NCBI GenBank assembly: GCA_944358545.1
Contig: CALVRJ010000008.1
Location: 1 to 43,399 of the forward strand
DNA: 43,399 nucleotides
Source: an uncultured Bacilli bacterium
GTDB taxonomy: Bacteria; Bacillota_I; Bacilli_A; RF39; UBA660
Direction of reading: 5' to 3'
Positions 33,938 through 40,917 of the stretch are shown here, piece after piece (position 1 is the stretch's first letter; the number at the start of each line of letters is the position of its first letter). The position numbers and the translations under genes were made by a program. The notes beneath the pieces are model-generated. The model was given only the letters and a program-made list of their open reading frames with translations, searched no databases and was not told the origin of the DNA.

Positions 33938-34509
33938 TAATTTATAAATTTATTTCCACTCTTCCAAGCATCGCCAATCTTTTCTCCAATTTTATAATAT
34001 CCATTTTGAAATTGGTCAAATACAAATGCATTCAATTTAGTTGGATCTACCTTACCATTTTCATCCAAAACAGCTTCATCAGCTTGCACATTAACAATAT
34101 CTCCAACCACTCTAAAACCATTTTCATCTTTTTGAATTTTATTAACCTTGCATTCCAAAGTAATCGGATATTCCTCGATTATTGGAGCATCTACTCGTTC
34201 ACTACGAACTGCATGCATCCCAGTTCTTTCGAATTTATCCTCCACTCTATTACCAGAAACTGTTCCAAAATAGTCAGATTCAGCCAAATGAAGAACATCG
34301 GCAATACTTACTGTAAAACCCCCTCTTTTTTTAATATTCTCTGAAGTCTTATGTGTTTCCGTAATATTTAAAGCAATTTGACTTGAACTACAAATTCCAC
34401 CCCAAGCCATATTCATTACATCAACCTTATCATTATCTCCATATGTTGCAATCATTAAAACCGGCATTGGAAAAACATAAGGTTTAATTTCTAAATCTCT
34501 TTTAGCCAT
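33937..34509 (-). CDS. Flavin reductase (flavoredoxin-like) family protein
   Basis: A 190-residue FMN-binding split-barrel protein. Marks of the family are PMPVLMIATYGD near the start, the NMAWGGICSS segment and ITETHKTSENIKKRGGFTVSI, which form the FMN phosphate and ring pocket. The end GEKIGDAWKSGN is also typical. Members move electrons through bound FMN, some as flavoredoxins; the partner is unknown here. It is monocistronic, with its own RBS (AAAGGATGG) and a terminator shared with the phosphatase gene. Confidence 0.88.
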   Translation of the reverse strand: MAKRDLEIKPYVFPMPVLMIATYGDNDKVDVMNMAWGGICSSSQIALNITETHKTSENIKKRGGFTVSIADVLHLAESDYFGTVSGNRVEDKFERTGMHAVRSERVDAPIIEEYPITLECKVNKIQKDENGFRVVGDIVNVQADEAVLDENGKVDPTKLNAFVFDQFQNGYYKIGEKIGDAWKSGNKFIN

Positions 34510-34578
34510 TTACATCCATCCTTTCTATTATTAATTATAAAGCTTTTTTAACATATGTAAATATCATTTTCTTAGACA

Positions 34579-34607
34579 TTAACACAGCAAGCTTAAAAGC
34601 ATATAAT
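34579..34607 (+). promoter_or_regulatory. Promoter of the SleB-like hydrolase
   Basis: TTAACA (34579-34584), 17 bp, TATAAT (34602-34607). This is a vegetative (sigma-A type) promoter, not a recognisable sporulation promoter. Confidence 0.65.
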
Positions 34608-34622
34608 AAAGCGGTGATAAAT

Positions 34623-35051
34623 ATGGCAATAATCAATTATACAAGTAATGAACGTGACTTACTCGCCAGATTAATGCGAGCTGAAGCTGTCGGCGAAGGT
34701 GATATCGGTATGTTAATGGTTGGTGATGTCGTTTTGAATAGAGCCATAGCCAACTGTCTTACATTTAAAAACGTTCGTACAATATCCGAAGTAATTTATC
34801 AAAACCCTGGTGGATTTTCTGGAATTGATAGCCCTTTATTTTTCAGTAACCCAACAACCATCGAACGAAATCTAGCTGATAGAGTTTTAAGGGGCGAATA
34901 TTATTACCCTGCCACCCATGCTCTATGGTTTTACGCTCCAGGTACTGGTAACGGCTGCGAAGCAACCTGGTGGGGACAATATAACACTGGAAGATATAAA
35001 AACCATTGTTTTTATGCTCCCTCACCCGGTGAATGCAAAGAAATAAGATAA
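34623..35051 (+). CDS. Cell-wall hydrolase, SleB-like (Hydrolase_2)
   Basis: This 142-residue protein consists of a single Hydrolase_2 domain: LLARLMRAEAVGEGDIGMLMVGDVVLNR with catalytic Glu21, GGFSGID, a conserved aromatic stretch (ATHALWFYAP) and Cys-containing C-terminal loops. SleB/CwlJ enzymes are lytic transglycosylases that cut spore cortex. CwlJ-type members lack a signal peptide, as here. The promoter looks vegetative, so a general wall role is also possible. The ATG at 34623 is used; the alternative GTG 9 nt earlier is less likely. It ends at a shared terminator. Confidence 0.8.
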   Translation: MAIINYTSNERDLLARLMRAEAVGEGDIGMLMVGDVVLNRAIANCLTFKNVRTISEVIYQNPGGFSGIDSPLFFSNPTTIERNLADRVLRGEYYYPATHALWFYAPGTGNGCEATWWGQYNTGRYKNHCFYAPSPGECKEIR

Positions 35052-35052
35052 A

Positions 35053-35080
35053 AGGAGACCATCACTAGTCTCCTAATTTT
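35053..35080. terminator. Terminator between hydrolase and htrA
   Basis: AGGAGAC (35053-35059) pairs with GTCTCCT (35068-35074), followed by AATTTTTT on the plus strand. The htrA stop codon lies inside the hairpin, and the A-run on the other side is short. Confidence 0.7.
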
Positions 35081-36141
35081 TTAGTTAATTTAAGTGTTAA
35101 TTCACTTTCTTTTCCGTCTCTATTAATTGTTAACTTAACACTATCACCAATATCGTGCTTATACAAAATATATTTCAAATGAGCGGCATTACGAACCTCA
35201 GTTCCATCAATTTTGGTAATTACATCTCCAGCTTTAAGACCAGCTCTATCTGCATCTGAATCAGCTTCAACAGAATTAACCACAACTCCATTCTTAATAC
35301 TATCATCAAGTCTAATGCCTTGTTGATATAAAGCTGCAATATTATCGACATCATATAGTGAAACACCAATCACTGGTCTCTCAACCTCTTCACCTTTTTC
35401 AAGCTTATCAAGCTGAGCTGTTGCCACTTCAATTGGAATAGCAAATCCCATACCCTCAACTGAAGATTCAACAAGTTTTACAGAATTAACCCCAATAACC
35501 TGACCATTAATATTTACAAGTGGACCACCACTGTTACCTGGGTTAATAGAAGCATCAATTTGAATAGCCTCCATCATATACTCTTGACCATCGTTATCTA
35601 AAGTAACTTCTCTACTCTCACCAGAAATAATACCTTTAGTAACAGTACCTGCATAATCCTGACTAACTGGCGTACCAACTGTAAATATTGTATCACCTAT
35701 TTTAGATTTTGTACTATCTCCAAGTTCTGCAACTTCAGTAACTTTATCTGGATTAATAGCTAAAACCGCAATATCTGTATATTCATCAGTTCCTAAAACA
35801 TCAGCATCTACTTCTTCTCCAGAAGTAAGTCTTACTTTAACCTCGTCAGCTCCTTCGACAACGTGGTTATTAGTTAAGATATATCCATGTCTACCATCTT
35901 TCTTATAGACAAAACCAGAACCATAACCTGTAAGTCGACCTCTGCTATAATTGTCGACTACAACAACTGCATCATAAACTTTTTCAACGGCTTCGTTAAT
36001 CGAATCACTTTCTGAAATTGTAATGTTTTTCTTAGTTCCCGTCACAACTTCGCCATTATCTTTCATAAAAAACCAAGTTCCACAAACAGCGAGAGCAATT
36101 ACTACGATAATCACACTAATATTAACTAATCTTTCGCGCAT
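35065..36141 (-). CDS. htrA: HtrA/DegP-family membrane-anchored serine protease
   Basis: This 358-residue protease degrades misfolded proteins outside the membrane. It has an N-terminal membrane anchor (about 8-26), a trypsin-like domain with the triad His93 (TNNHVV), Asp123 (YTDIAVL) and Ser204 (NPGNSGGPL), and one PDZ domain (about 255-352). This is the usual Gram-positive layout. The RBS (TAGGAGGATG) is strong. It lies 11 nt after an Abi_2 gene on the same strand, an unusual pairing, and there is no promoter of its own in the gap. The stop codon is inside a terminator hairpin. Confidence 0.95.
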   Translation of the reverse strand: MRERLVNISVIIVVIALAVCGTWFFMKDNGEVVTGTKKNITISESDSINEAVEKVYDAVVVVDNYSRGRLTGYGSGFVYKKDGRHGYILTNNHVVEGADEVKVRLTSGEEVDADVLGTDEYTDIAVLAINPDKVTEVAELGDSTKSKIGDTIFTVGTPVSQDYAGTVTKGIISGESREVTLDNDGQEYMMEAIQIDASINPGNSGGPLVNINGQVIGVNSVKLVESSVEGMGFAIPIEVATAQLDKLEKGEEVERPVIGVSLYDVDNIAALYQQGIRLDDSIKNGVVVNSVEADSDADRAGLKAGDVITKIDGTEVRNAAHLKYILYKHDIGDSVKLTINRDGKESELTLKLTKKLGD

Positions 36142-36152
36142 AATTCATCCTC

Positions 36153-37085
36153 CTAATCTAAATCTTCTATTTCCATCCAATTCTTTGGAAAACCAATTCG
36201 TTCCAAAATTCCTGATAAAGGAACTGTTGAAACAACATTATCTAATCTTCTAACTTCTCTTTTTATTTCACTCATCAAATCGCTAAAATCATCTTTACTA
36301 AGCATTTGTTTCAAGATAATTACTAAACTAAATAAATCGTTTTTTCCATATATGTATTCATCATCTTCTTTCGGAATATTTAAAAGTGTATGATACTTAC
36401 AATCTGGAATAGCTCTTTGTGTTTTATGATCATATAAAATATCCTCATGCGCACATACATTTCTAAAATTAGAAAGTAAATTTAAATTAATTTCCATATT
36501 TTCCACTGAAATATTATAATATTTAACTATTTCTCTCTTATCTTCATATTTTAAAATATTGAAAAATTCCGACATAATTCCGAATGATAAAACCTTAACT
36601 AAAATCCATAAAGGAATATATCCATAGTTATCTATATAGTGCATAGTTGCTGTATGCTTTCTTCCGTTAACTCTTATCTGTCTCTTAACTTTATCTAAGA
36701 CATCATGAACTTGTCTAACTTGTAAACTATCTTGCACAAAATTATTAGGATTTAAATAATCTTGTTCTTTAAAACCATACTTCTTCGATAATTGATAACT
36801 CGTTATCGATTTTATATTGTTTTCTACAATCAAAATATTCTTAAAAAAAGTATTTCTTATTTCCCTATCAAATACAAATGTCGCATAAAGCTCCTCAAAA
36901 GTAGTCCCAGGTAAAAAAGTATCTTTAACATTTTTTTTCATAAATAAATGTCTATATCCACTTATAAAGAAATAATTCTCTCTGAACAAAATATTTCGAG
37001 TTTTTTCTTCATCATTTATAATTAACCCTTTAGACCTCAAAATTTCCATTTGTTCATCTAAGGTTTTAAATATCTTACTCTTCAT
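36153..37085 (-). CDS. Abi_2 (AbiD/AbiF-type) HEPN protein
   Basis: This 310-residue protein matches the Abi_2 family of abortive-infection proteins. It has the N-terminal LDEQMEILRSKGL helix, NYFFISGYRHLF, FDREIRN, a middle IPLWILVKVLSFG and the HEPN RNase motif R208-x4-H213 (FRNVCAHED). Family members are linked to phage resistance, probably by RNA cleavage that halts growth. The ATG at 37085 follows AGGTG; the longer GTG frame is less likely. An extended -10 promoter (TGCTATAAT) lies 20 nt upstream and probably drives this gene together with htrA, 11 nt downstream. Confidence 0.88.
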   Translation of the reverse strand: MKSKIFKTLDEQMEILRSKGLIINDEEKTRNILFRENYFFISGYRHLFMKKNVKDTFLPGTTFEELYATFVFDREIRNTFFKNILIVENNIKSITSYQLSKKYGFKEQDYLNPNNFVQDSLQVRQVHDVLDKVKRQIRVNGRKHTATMHYIDNYGYIPLWILVKVLSFGIMSEFFNILKYEDKREIVKYYNISVENMEINLNLLSNFRNVCAHEDILYDHKTQRAIPDCKYHTLLNIPKEDDEYIYGKNDLFSLVIILKQMLSKDDFSDLMSEIKREVRRLDNVVSTVPLSGILERIGFPKNWMEIEDLD

Positions 37086-37103
37086 ACCTTTCACCTACTA
37101 CAC

Positions 37104-37112
37104 ATTATAGCA
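37104..37112 (-). promoter_or_regulatory. Extended -10 promoter of abi-htrA
   Basis: Minus strand TGCTATAAT, about 20 nt before the start of the Abi_2 gene. No matching -35 is visible. Confidence 0.55.
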
Positions 37113-37150
37113 CATTTTTACCTAAGTTTTATGATAAAAAGTTGAAATAT

Positions 37151-37810
37151 TTAACTAGAAAAATATTTGTTTACAGCTGCCGCTACCACCTGAGCAATTT
37201 TATATTGATAAGTTTCCGTCTCAAGTAAATATCTTTCACTACTATTAGATAAAAAACCAACTTCTAATAACACGCCTGGTCTTGTAACTCGTCTTTGTAA
37301 ATACTTCGTACTATTTTCTTTTAATTCTCTAGTAGAACCAAGTTCTTTTTTAAAATAATCTTGAAAAATTTCTGCAATTTTTTTATTCTCCGGATTAATT
37401 GTATCATAATATGCCTCTGCACCTGCTTGCGCAGTACTATCACTGGCATTTAAATGAATTGATAAATATAAATCACAATTAGAATTGTTAATTATATTAG
37501 CTCTTCTTGATAAATCACTTCTTTTTCTATTCCACGCATTATTTACCGCCAAATCATAATCCCCATATCTCGTCAAATAAACAACTGCTCCTTCCTCTTT
37601 TAAAACTCCCATTATTTTTTGACTAATTGCCAAGTTCAAACTAGCCTCTTCCATATCCTTATAATACGCACCGCTATCAGGACCACCATGACCTGGATCT
37701 AAATAAATAACTTTACCGATTAATGGAAAAGCCTTATCTTTCGCATAAACAAAATTAAACAAAAACATAAAAGCAATCAAAGTAATAATTCCAACTAGCT
37801 TATAATTCAT
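37151..37810 (-). CDS. cwlD: N-acetylmuramoyl-L-alanine amidase (CwlD-like, Amidase_3)
   Basis: A 219-residue zinc amidase with an N-terminal signal or anchor segment (5-23). Metal and catalytic residues are intact: His41 (LDPGHGG), Glu55, His119 (YLSIHLNA) and catalytic Glu183 (LLEVGFLSN). Its length and single-domain layout match CwlD, which makes muramic delta-lactam in the spore cortex; related single-domain amidases in non-sporing cells split daughter walls. I favour CwlD-like because SleB-like and LysM proteins are also present. Upstream GGTGAT serves as RBS. Transcription is separate from the repeat-protein gene, which ends in a terminator. Confidence 0.85.
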   Translation of the reverse strand: MNYKLVGIITLIAFMFLFNFVYAKDKAFPLIGKVIYLDPGHGGPDSGAYYKDMEEASLNLAISQKIMGVLKEEGAVVYLTRYGDYDLAVNNAWNRKRSDLSRRANIINNSNCDLYLSIHLNASDSTAQAGAEAYYDTINPENKKIAEIFQDYFKKELGSTRELKENSTKYLQRRVTRPGVLLEVGFLSNSSERYLLETETYQYKIAQVVAAAVNKYFSS

Positions 37811-37854
37811 TTTAAAATCACCATTAAAATATATGTAATAAACAAATTTAAAAT

Positions 37855-37880
37855 GAAAAAACAGTCTATATGACTGTTTT
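37855..37880 (-). terminator. Terminator after the 42-bp repeat gene
   Basis: AAACAGTC pairs with GACTGTTT around ATATA, followed by TTTTTT on the minus strand. Confidence 0.7.
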
Positions 37881-38458
37881 TATCTATGTCTTCCTTTTTC
37901 TGGTTCATCAATTTCAATTACTCTAAAACCATCTAAAGACGACTTCAATTGATTTTTTGCCGTACTACTTGCCTCTGCTTTTTCTAAAGCAGGTTCTTTT
38001 GCCGTACTACTTACCTCTGTTTTTTCTAAAACAGGTTCTTTTGCCATACTACTTGCCTCTGTTTTTTCTAAAACAAGTTCTTTTGCCATACTACTTGCCT
38101 CTGTTTTTCCTAAAGCGGATTCTTTTGCCATACTACTCTTCTCTAATTCTTCAGGTGCTAAAGACTTCCCCATATTGTTAAGTAAAGACTCTTTCCGTTG
38201 TTCATCAAACACTACCTGTTTTACATTCCTATTTACTTTGTCAAAAGAATCATGAACCCTCTTCTTTAAATCTGTCACAAACAAATTAACCATTTGATTA
38301 GCATAACTTTTAATTTCATCATCATCTAATTTTCCATTAATGCTCTTTTTTAAAGCCAAAGTCACATTATCAATTAACTCATTATAATGACTTAAAGCAG
38401 TTTCTTCAGCTTTAAAATTTTTAACTAAACTCTCAAAGTTAGACTCTAAATCTGTCAT
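37880..38458 (-). CDS. Protein with tandem 14-residue repeats
   Basis: This 192-residue soluble protein has a helical N-terminal domain (1-105), four copies plus a partial of a 14-residue repeat of the form SSMAKExxLEKTEA (about 110-167), and a short C-terminal end (FRVIEIDEPEKGRHR). The repeats are coded by an exact 42-bp tandem array, so copy number may vary between strains. I do not recognise the domain. There is no signal peptide. The ATG at 38458 follows GAAAGGTGG; the longer frame lacks an RBS. It lies 56 nt downstream of the DUF3800 gene on the same strand, and a terminator follows. A leucine-rich plus-strand frame in the array is a shadow. Confidence 0.65.
   Translation of the reverse strand: MTDLESNFESLVKNFKAEETALSHYNELIDNVTLALKKSINGKLDDDEIKSYANQMVNLFVTDLKKRVHDSFDKVNRNVKQVVFDEQRKESLLNNMGKSLAPEELEKSSMAKESALGKTEASSMAKELVLEKTEASSMAKEPVLEKTEVSSTAKEPALEKAEASSTAKNQLKSSLDGFRVIEIDEPEKGRHR
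37959..38141 (-). repeat. 42-bp tandem repeat array
   Basis: Four complete units of exactly 42 bp (37959-38000, 38001-38042, 38043-38084, 38085-38126) and a partial fifth. Each starts GCC(G/A)TACTACTT on the plus strand. Units differ at a few positions, and the length keeps frame. Confidence 0.9.
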
Positions 38459-38514
38459 AATTAACCACCTTTCTATCATCTTAATAATATCAAAAAATAA
38501 AAATAAAAGCAATG

Positions 38515-39207
38515 TTATATCCTTATTTTAAATAAATTAAACTTTTTAGAACTTTTAAAAGTAGGTAAAATTTCCCTTCCAAGTTTTTCTTCAAAATAAC
38601 TTACCAATTTTAATTTAACTTTTGAAATTCCTCTATTACCCAAATTAACTTTATAAGCAACTATTCCCATTAAAATATCTTCAAGCTGTAAAAGAACGTT
38701 TTTTTCAGAATCAATTTCAGTTATATCTTTCACACATTTAAAATGATGGCTATTATTCAAACATTCTTTTAATTTTTGAAGTTCTTCAAAATCATCATAT
38801 ATTTTATCAGTATAAATATAGTATTCATTCTCTTTTAAAATCCAGTTATTCAAAAGTTGATAATAAAACTTATAAAAACCAAGTTCTGGATTATCTTCAT
38901 GATACTTATGCAAATTAACCTTAGATGAATCTATACAAATACATCTAAATTCAATATTAAAAGAAATATACACGTCAATAATCTCCATATATAATTTTAA
39001 TAATCTCTTTGTTACTTTACTCCATTTAACCTCATAAGATACACTTAAATTATACTTTTTCTTTAAATCATTAATTTTGGTTTCTATAATGCCTTTATCA
39101 TTAGAATTAATCATCACTCCTCCAATAAAAATATACCTATTAGTATCCGTTATTGATTTTTTATTATATAAAAGATCTTGTCTACTCTCATCACAATATA
39201 TTTCCAT
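38515..39207 (-). CDS. DUF3800 domain protein
   Basis: This 230-residue protein matches DUF3800: an N-terminal EIYCDESRQ, RYIFIGGVMI, a central YIYTDKIYDD and the conserved EKNVLLQLEDILMGIVAYK segment. The acidic residues (Asp6/Glu7, the Asp of YTDK and the Asp of LEDIL) suggest an RNase H-like nuclease site. DUF3800 genes are frequent in mobile elements and defence regions, and their function is not established. Here it is first of a two-gene unit with the repeat protein; the Abi_2 gene is about 1.4 kb downstream. Confidence 0.8.
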   Translation of the reverse strand: MEIYCDESRQDLLYNKKSITDTNRYIFIGGVMINSNDKGIIETKINDLKKKYNLSVSYEVKWSKVTKRLLKLYMEIIDVYISFNIEFRCICIDSSKVNLHKYHEDNPELGFYKFYYQLLNNWILKENEYYIYTDKIYDDFEELQKLKECLNNSHHFKCVKDITEIDSEKNVLLQLEDILMGIVAYKVNLGNRGISKVKLKLVSYFEEKLGREILPTFKSSKKFNLFKIRI

Positions 39208-39223
39208 TTGTCACCAAACCTTT

Positions 39224-39252
39224 CAAATAAAAGACAGTCTATTAAAACTGTC
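39224..39252 (-). terminator. Terminator of the adhesin-sortase operon
   Basis: GACAGT (39247-39252) pairs with ACTGTC (39233-39238), followed by TTTTATTTG on the minus strand, directly after the sortase stop. Confidence 0.65.
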
Positions 39253-39876
39253 TTATATGAGATAACCTATGACAACTAATTGCTTATCGTCGCCTTTACA
39301 TGTAATCATCGTAATAGCATTTTTATTATAATCTCTGTCGATTATAACCCTGCCTGTTTTCGAAACTTCATATATATTAGAAATTTTATACTTATATAAA
39401 GCATTCTTATAATTAACCATTACTATATCGCCATAAGTAAGCTCATGTAATCTATGAAAATAAGCAATAGATGAATTGCCATTATGACTAGCTAAAATAA
39501 AGTTACCTAAATACTTATCTGGCATATCTGAAGATTTTAAAACTTCAATTCCTTTATCTACATTATTTAAGCTTGAATCTGTATCATAAAAATACTGCCT
39601 TAAACCAATTTTCTCAATTGTAATAATTCCTAAATAATTACTTACAGTAGTTTTTTTATCATCTGAAGTTGTTTTAGGAGTATCTTCTTCATCTTCTTTA
39701 AGCTTCACTTCTAAAGTATCCTCACTTTTATCTTCTGACACATTTTCTTTATTACATTCATTTATTACAGGTCTATAATCTAAAGCTTTATGCATTTCAT
39801 CTAAAACATATGAACAAAAACAGTAATGACCTAAAATAATTAGCACTATAGATAAATTTTTAACTACTTTTAACAC
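39253..39876 (-). CDS. Sortase, probable partner of the thioester adhesin
   Basis: This 207-residue sortase has an N-terminal anchor (about 5-25), an acidic linker (35-75) and a sortase domain (80-207) with ITIEKIGLRQYFYD, His131 (LASHNGNSS) and Cys193 (MITCKGDD). The position normally held by the catalytic Arg, just before LVV, is Gln199 (KQLVV); Lys198 is adjacent. This may mark a variant group or an altered active site. Its start lies inside the end of the thioester adhesin gene (17-nt overlap), so the two are translationally coupled and this enzyme probably anchors that adhesin via VPNTG. Its class cannot be set by eye; it is not class B. Confidence 0.85.
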   Translation of the reverse strand: MLKVVKNLSIVLIILGHYCFCSYVLDEMHKALDYRPVINECNKENVSEDKSEDTLEVKLKEDEEDTPKTTSDDKKTTVSNYLGIITIEKIGLRQYFYDTDSSLNNVDKGIEVLKSSDMPDKYLGNFILASHNGNSSIAYFHRLHELTYGDIVMVNYKNALYKYKISNIYEVSKTGRVIIDRDYNKNAITMITCKGDDKQLVVIGYLI

Positions 39877-40759
39877 GTATCAAGATACCTGCAGCAAAAA
39901 TTATAAAACTGAAAATAAACATTGAACTCATTCCAACACCAGTATTAGGAACATCGATTTCTTCATAATTTTCCAAAGTAAAATCACTACTAATATCATC
40001 CATTGTAATTCTTAAAGAAGCAAGCTTTTGTGAATTGCCTTTACAATAAACTAAAAGTGGCTGATTATCATAATATTCTTTTTTCTTCGTTAAAGTTATT
40101 TTTTCATCAGGAACTTTTTCTCCGTTTAAAGTAATCTCTAATTTATTACCGTCAATTTTAATATCATGATAATTACTTTTACTTACTTCAAAATTTTGTA
40201 AAATGTGATTCTCATCTTCTAACACTAATTTAGACCCAGTCACACCTTTATAAGTTTTATAACTAAAACTAGGCACTAAATCATGATTATTAACAAGCCT
40301 CATTATTTCATTTTTTTCTTCAGTTATATCGATAGCCTCACCAGTTTTATTTTCTCCTGTTGTCCATACAACCTCCATATCGGGTCTAACTGCTTTCCAA
40401 ATAAGTTCCTGAGCCGCAATATAATATCTACTAGTTTGATGACCAGGGAATTCATAACCGTAGTATCCAATTTTCTCGAGTTTACTTTTAAGTTCATCGC
40501 TCATATCAACTGCTGACCAATCAGTATAAATATCATAATATTTTTCATTAATCTCCACGCCAGGTTCAATACAATATGCATATCTATCTCCTAATTGAAA
40601 CTGTGTAACTGTGTTAGACATAAATTTTCCATCAACTGTAATATTATAAGCGATACCATGTAACTTATTATAAGTTATCGTTGTGCTTTCTAAAGCACTT
40701 GCCTTAACTCCAGTCATAATTACTAAAGCTAAAACACATAATTTAATTATTCTTTTCAT
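39860..40759 (-). CDS. Thioester-domain surface adhesin with VPNTG sorting signal
   Basis: A 299-residue secreted protein with signal peptide (1-21). The thioester-domain pattern is present: aromatic-Cys (YCIEPG, Cys63) and a hydrophobic-Q-x-x-hydrophobic-W segment (AAQELIW, Gln117). In the TED/TIE family these form an internal Cys-Gln thioester that bonds covalently to host proteins. A beta-rich second domain (about 165-255) recalls Cna-B-like folds. The C-terminus has VPNTG (about 270-274), a membrane segment and a basic tail. The ATG at 40759 follows AAAGGAG; the longer frame has no signal peptide at its start. It overlaps the following sortase gene by 17 nt. Confidence 0.85.
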   Translation of the reverse strand: MKRIIKLCVLALVIMTGVKASALESTTITYNKLHGIAYNITVDGKFMSNTVTQFQLGDRYAYCIEPGVEINEKYYDIYTDWSAVDMSDELKSKLEKIGYYGYEFPGHQTSRYYIAAQELIWKAVRPDMEVVWTTGENKTGEAIDITEEKNEIMRLVNNHDLVPSFSYKTYKGVTGSKLVLEDENHILQNFEVSKSNYHDIKIDGNKLEITLNGEKVPDEKITLTKKKEYYDNQPLLVYCKGNSQKLASLRITMDDISSDFTLENYEEIDVPNTGVGMSSMFIFSFIIFAAGILIRVKSS

Positions 40760-40857
40760 ATTACTCCTTTCTTGCCCCTTCATAGATATATATACGATGT
40801 TTTTTTCTGATTTCCTTTTTTTTCGTAAAATTTTTTTCGTTTTTTTCAAAAAAACAG

Positions 40858-40889
40858 AAAAAAACTACGAAAAGCGTTAATTTTCATAG
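40858..40889 (-). terminator. Terminator of the large surface protein gene
   Basis: CTAtGAAAA (40881-40889) pairs with TTTTCgTAG (40865-40873) around TTAACGC, followed by a T-run on the minus strand. The 40760-40857 stretch upstream of the adhesin is rich in T7/A7 runs with no clear promoter beyond TATATAT. Confidence 0.65.
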
Positions 40890-40917
40890 TTTATTTTATA
40901 AACAAGCAACTAAAAAT

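Noticed and set aside
37957-38181. Plus-strand ORF of leucine/tyrosine-rich repeats
   Set aside because: It is the antisense shadow of the 42-bp array, has no RBS and reads against the real gene.
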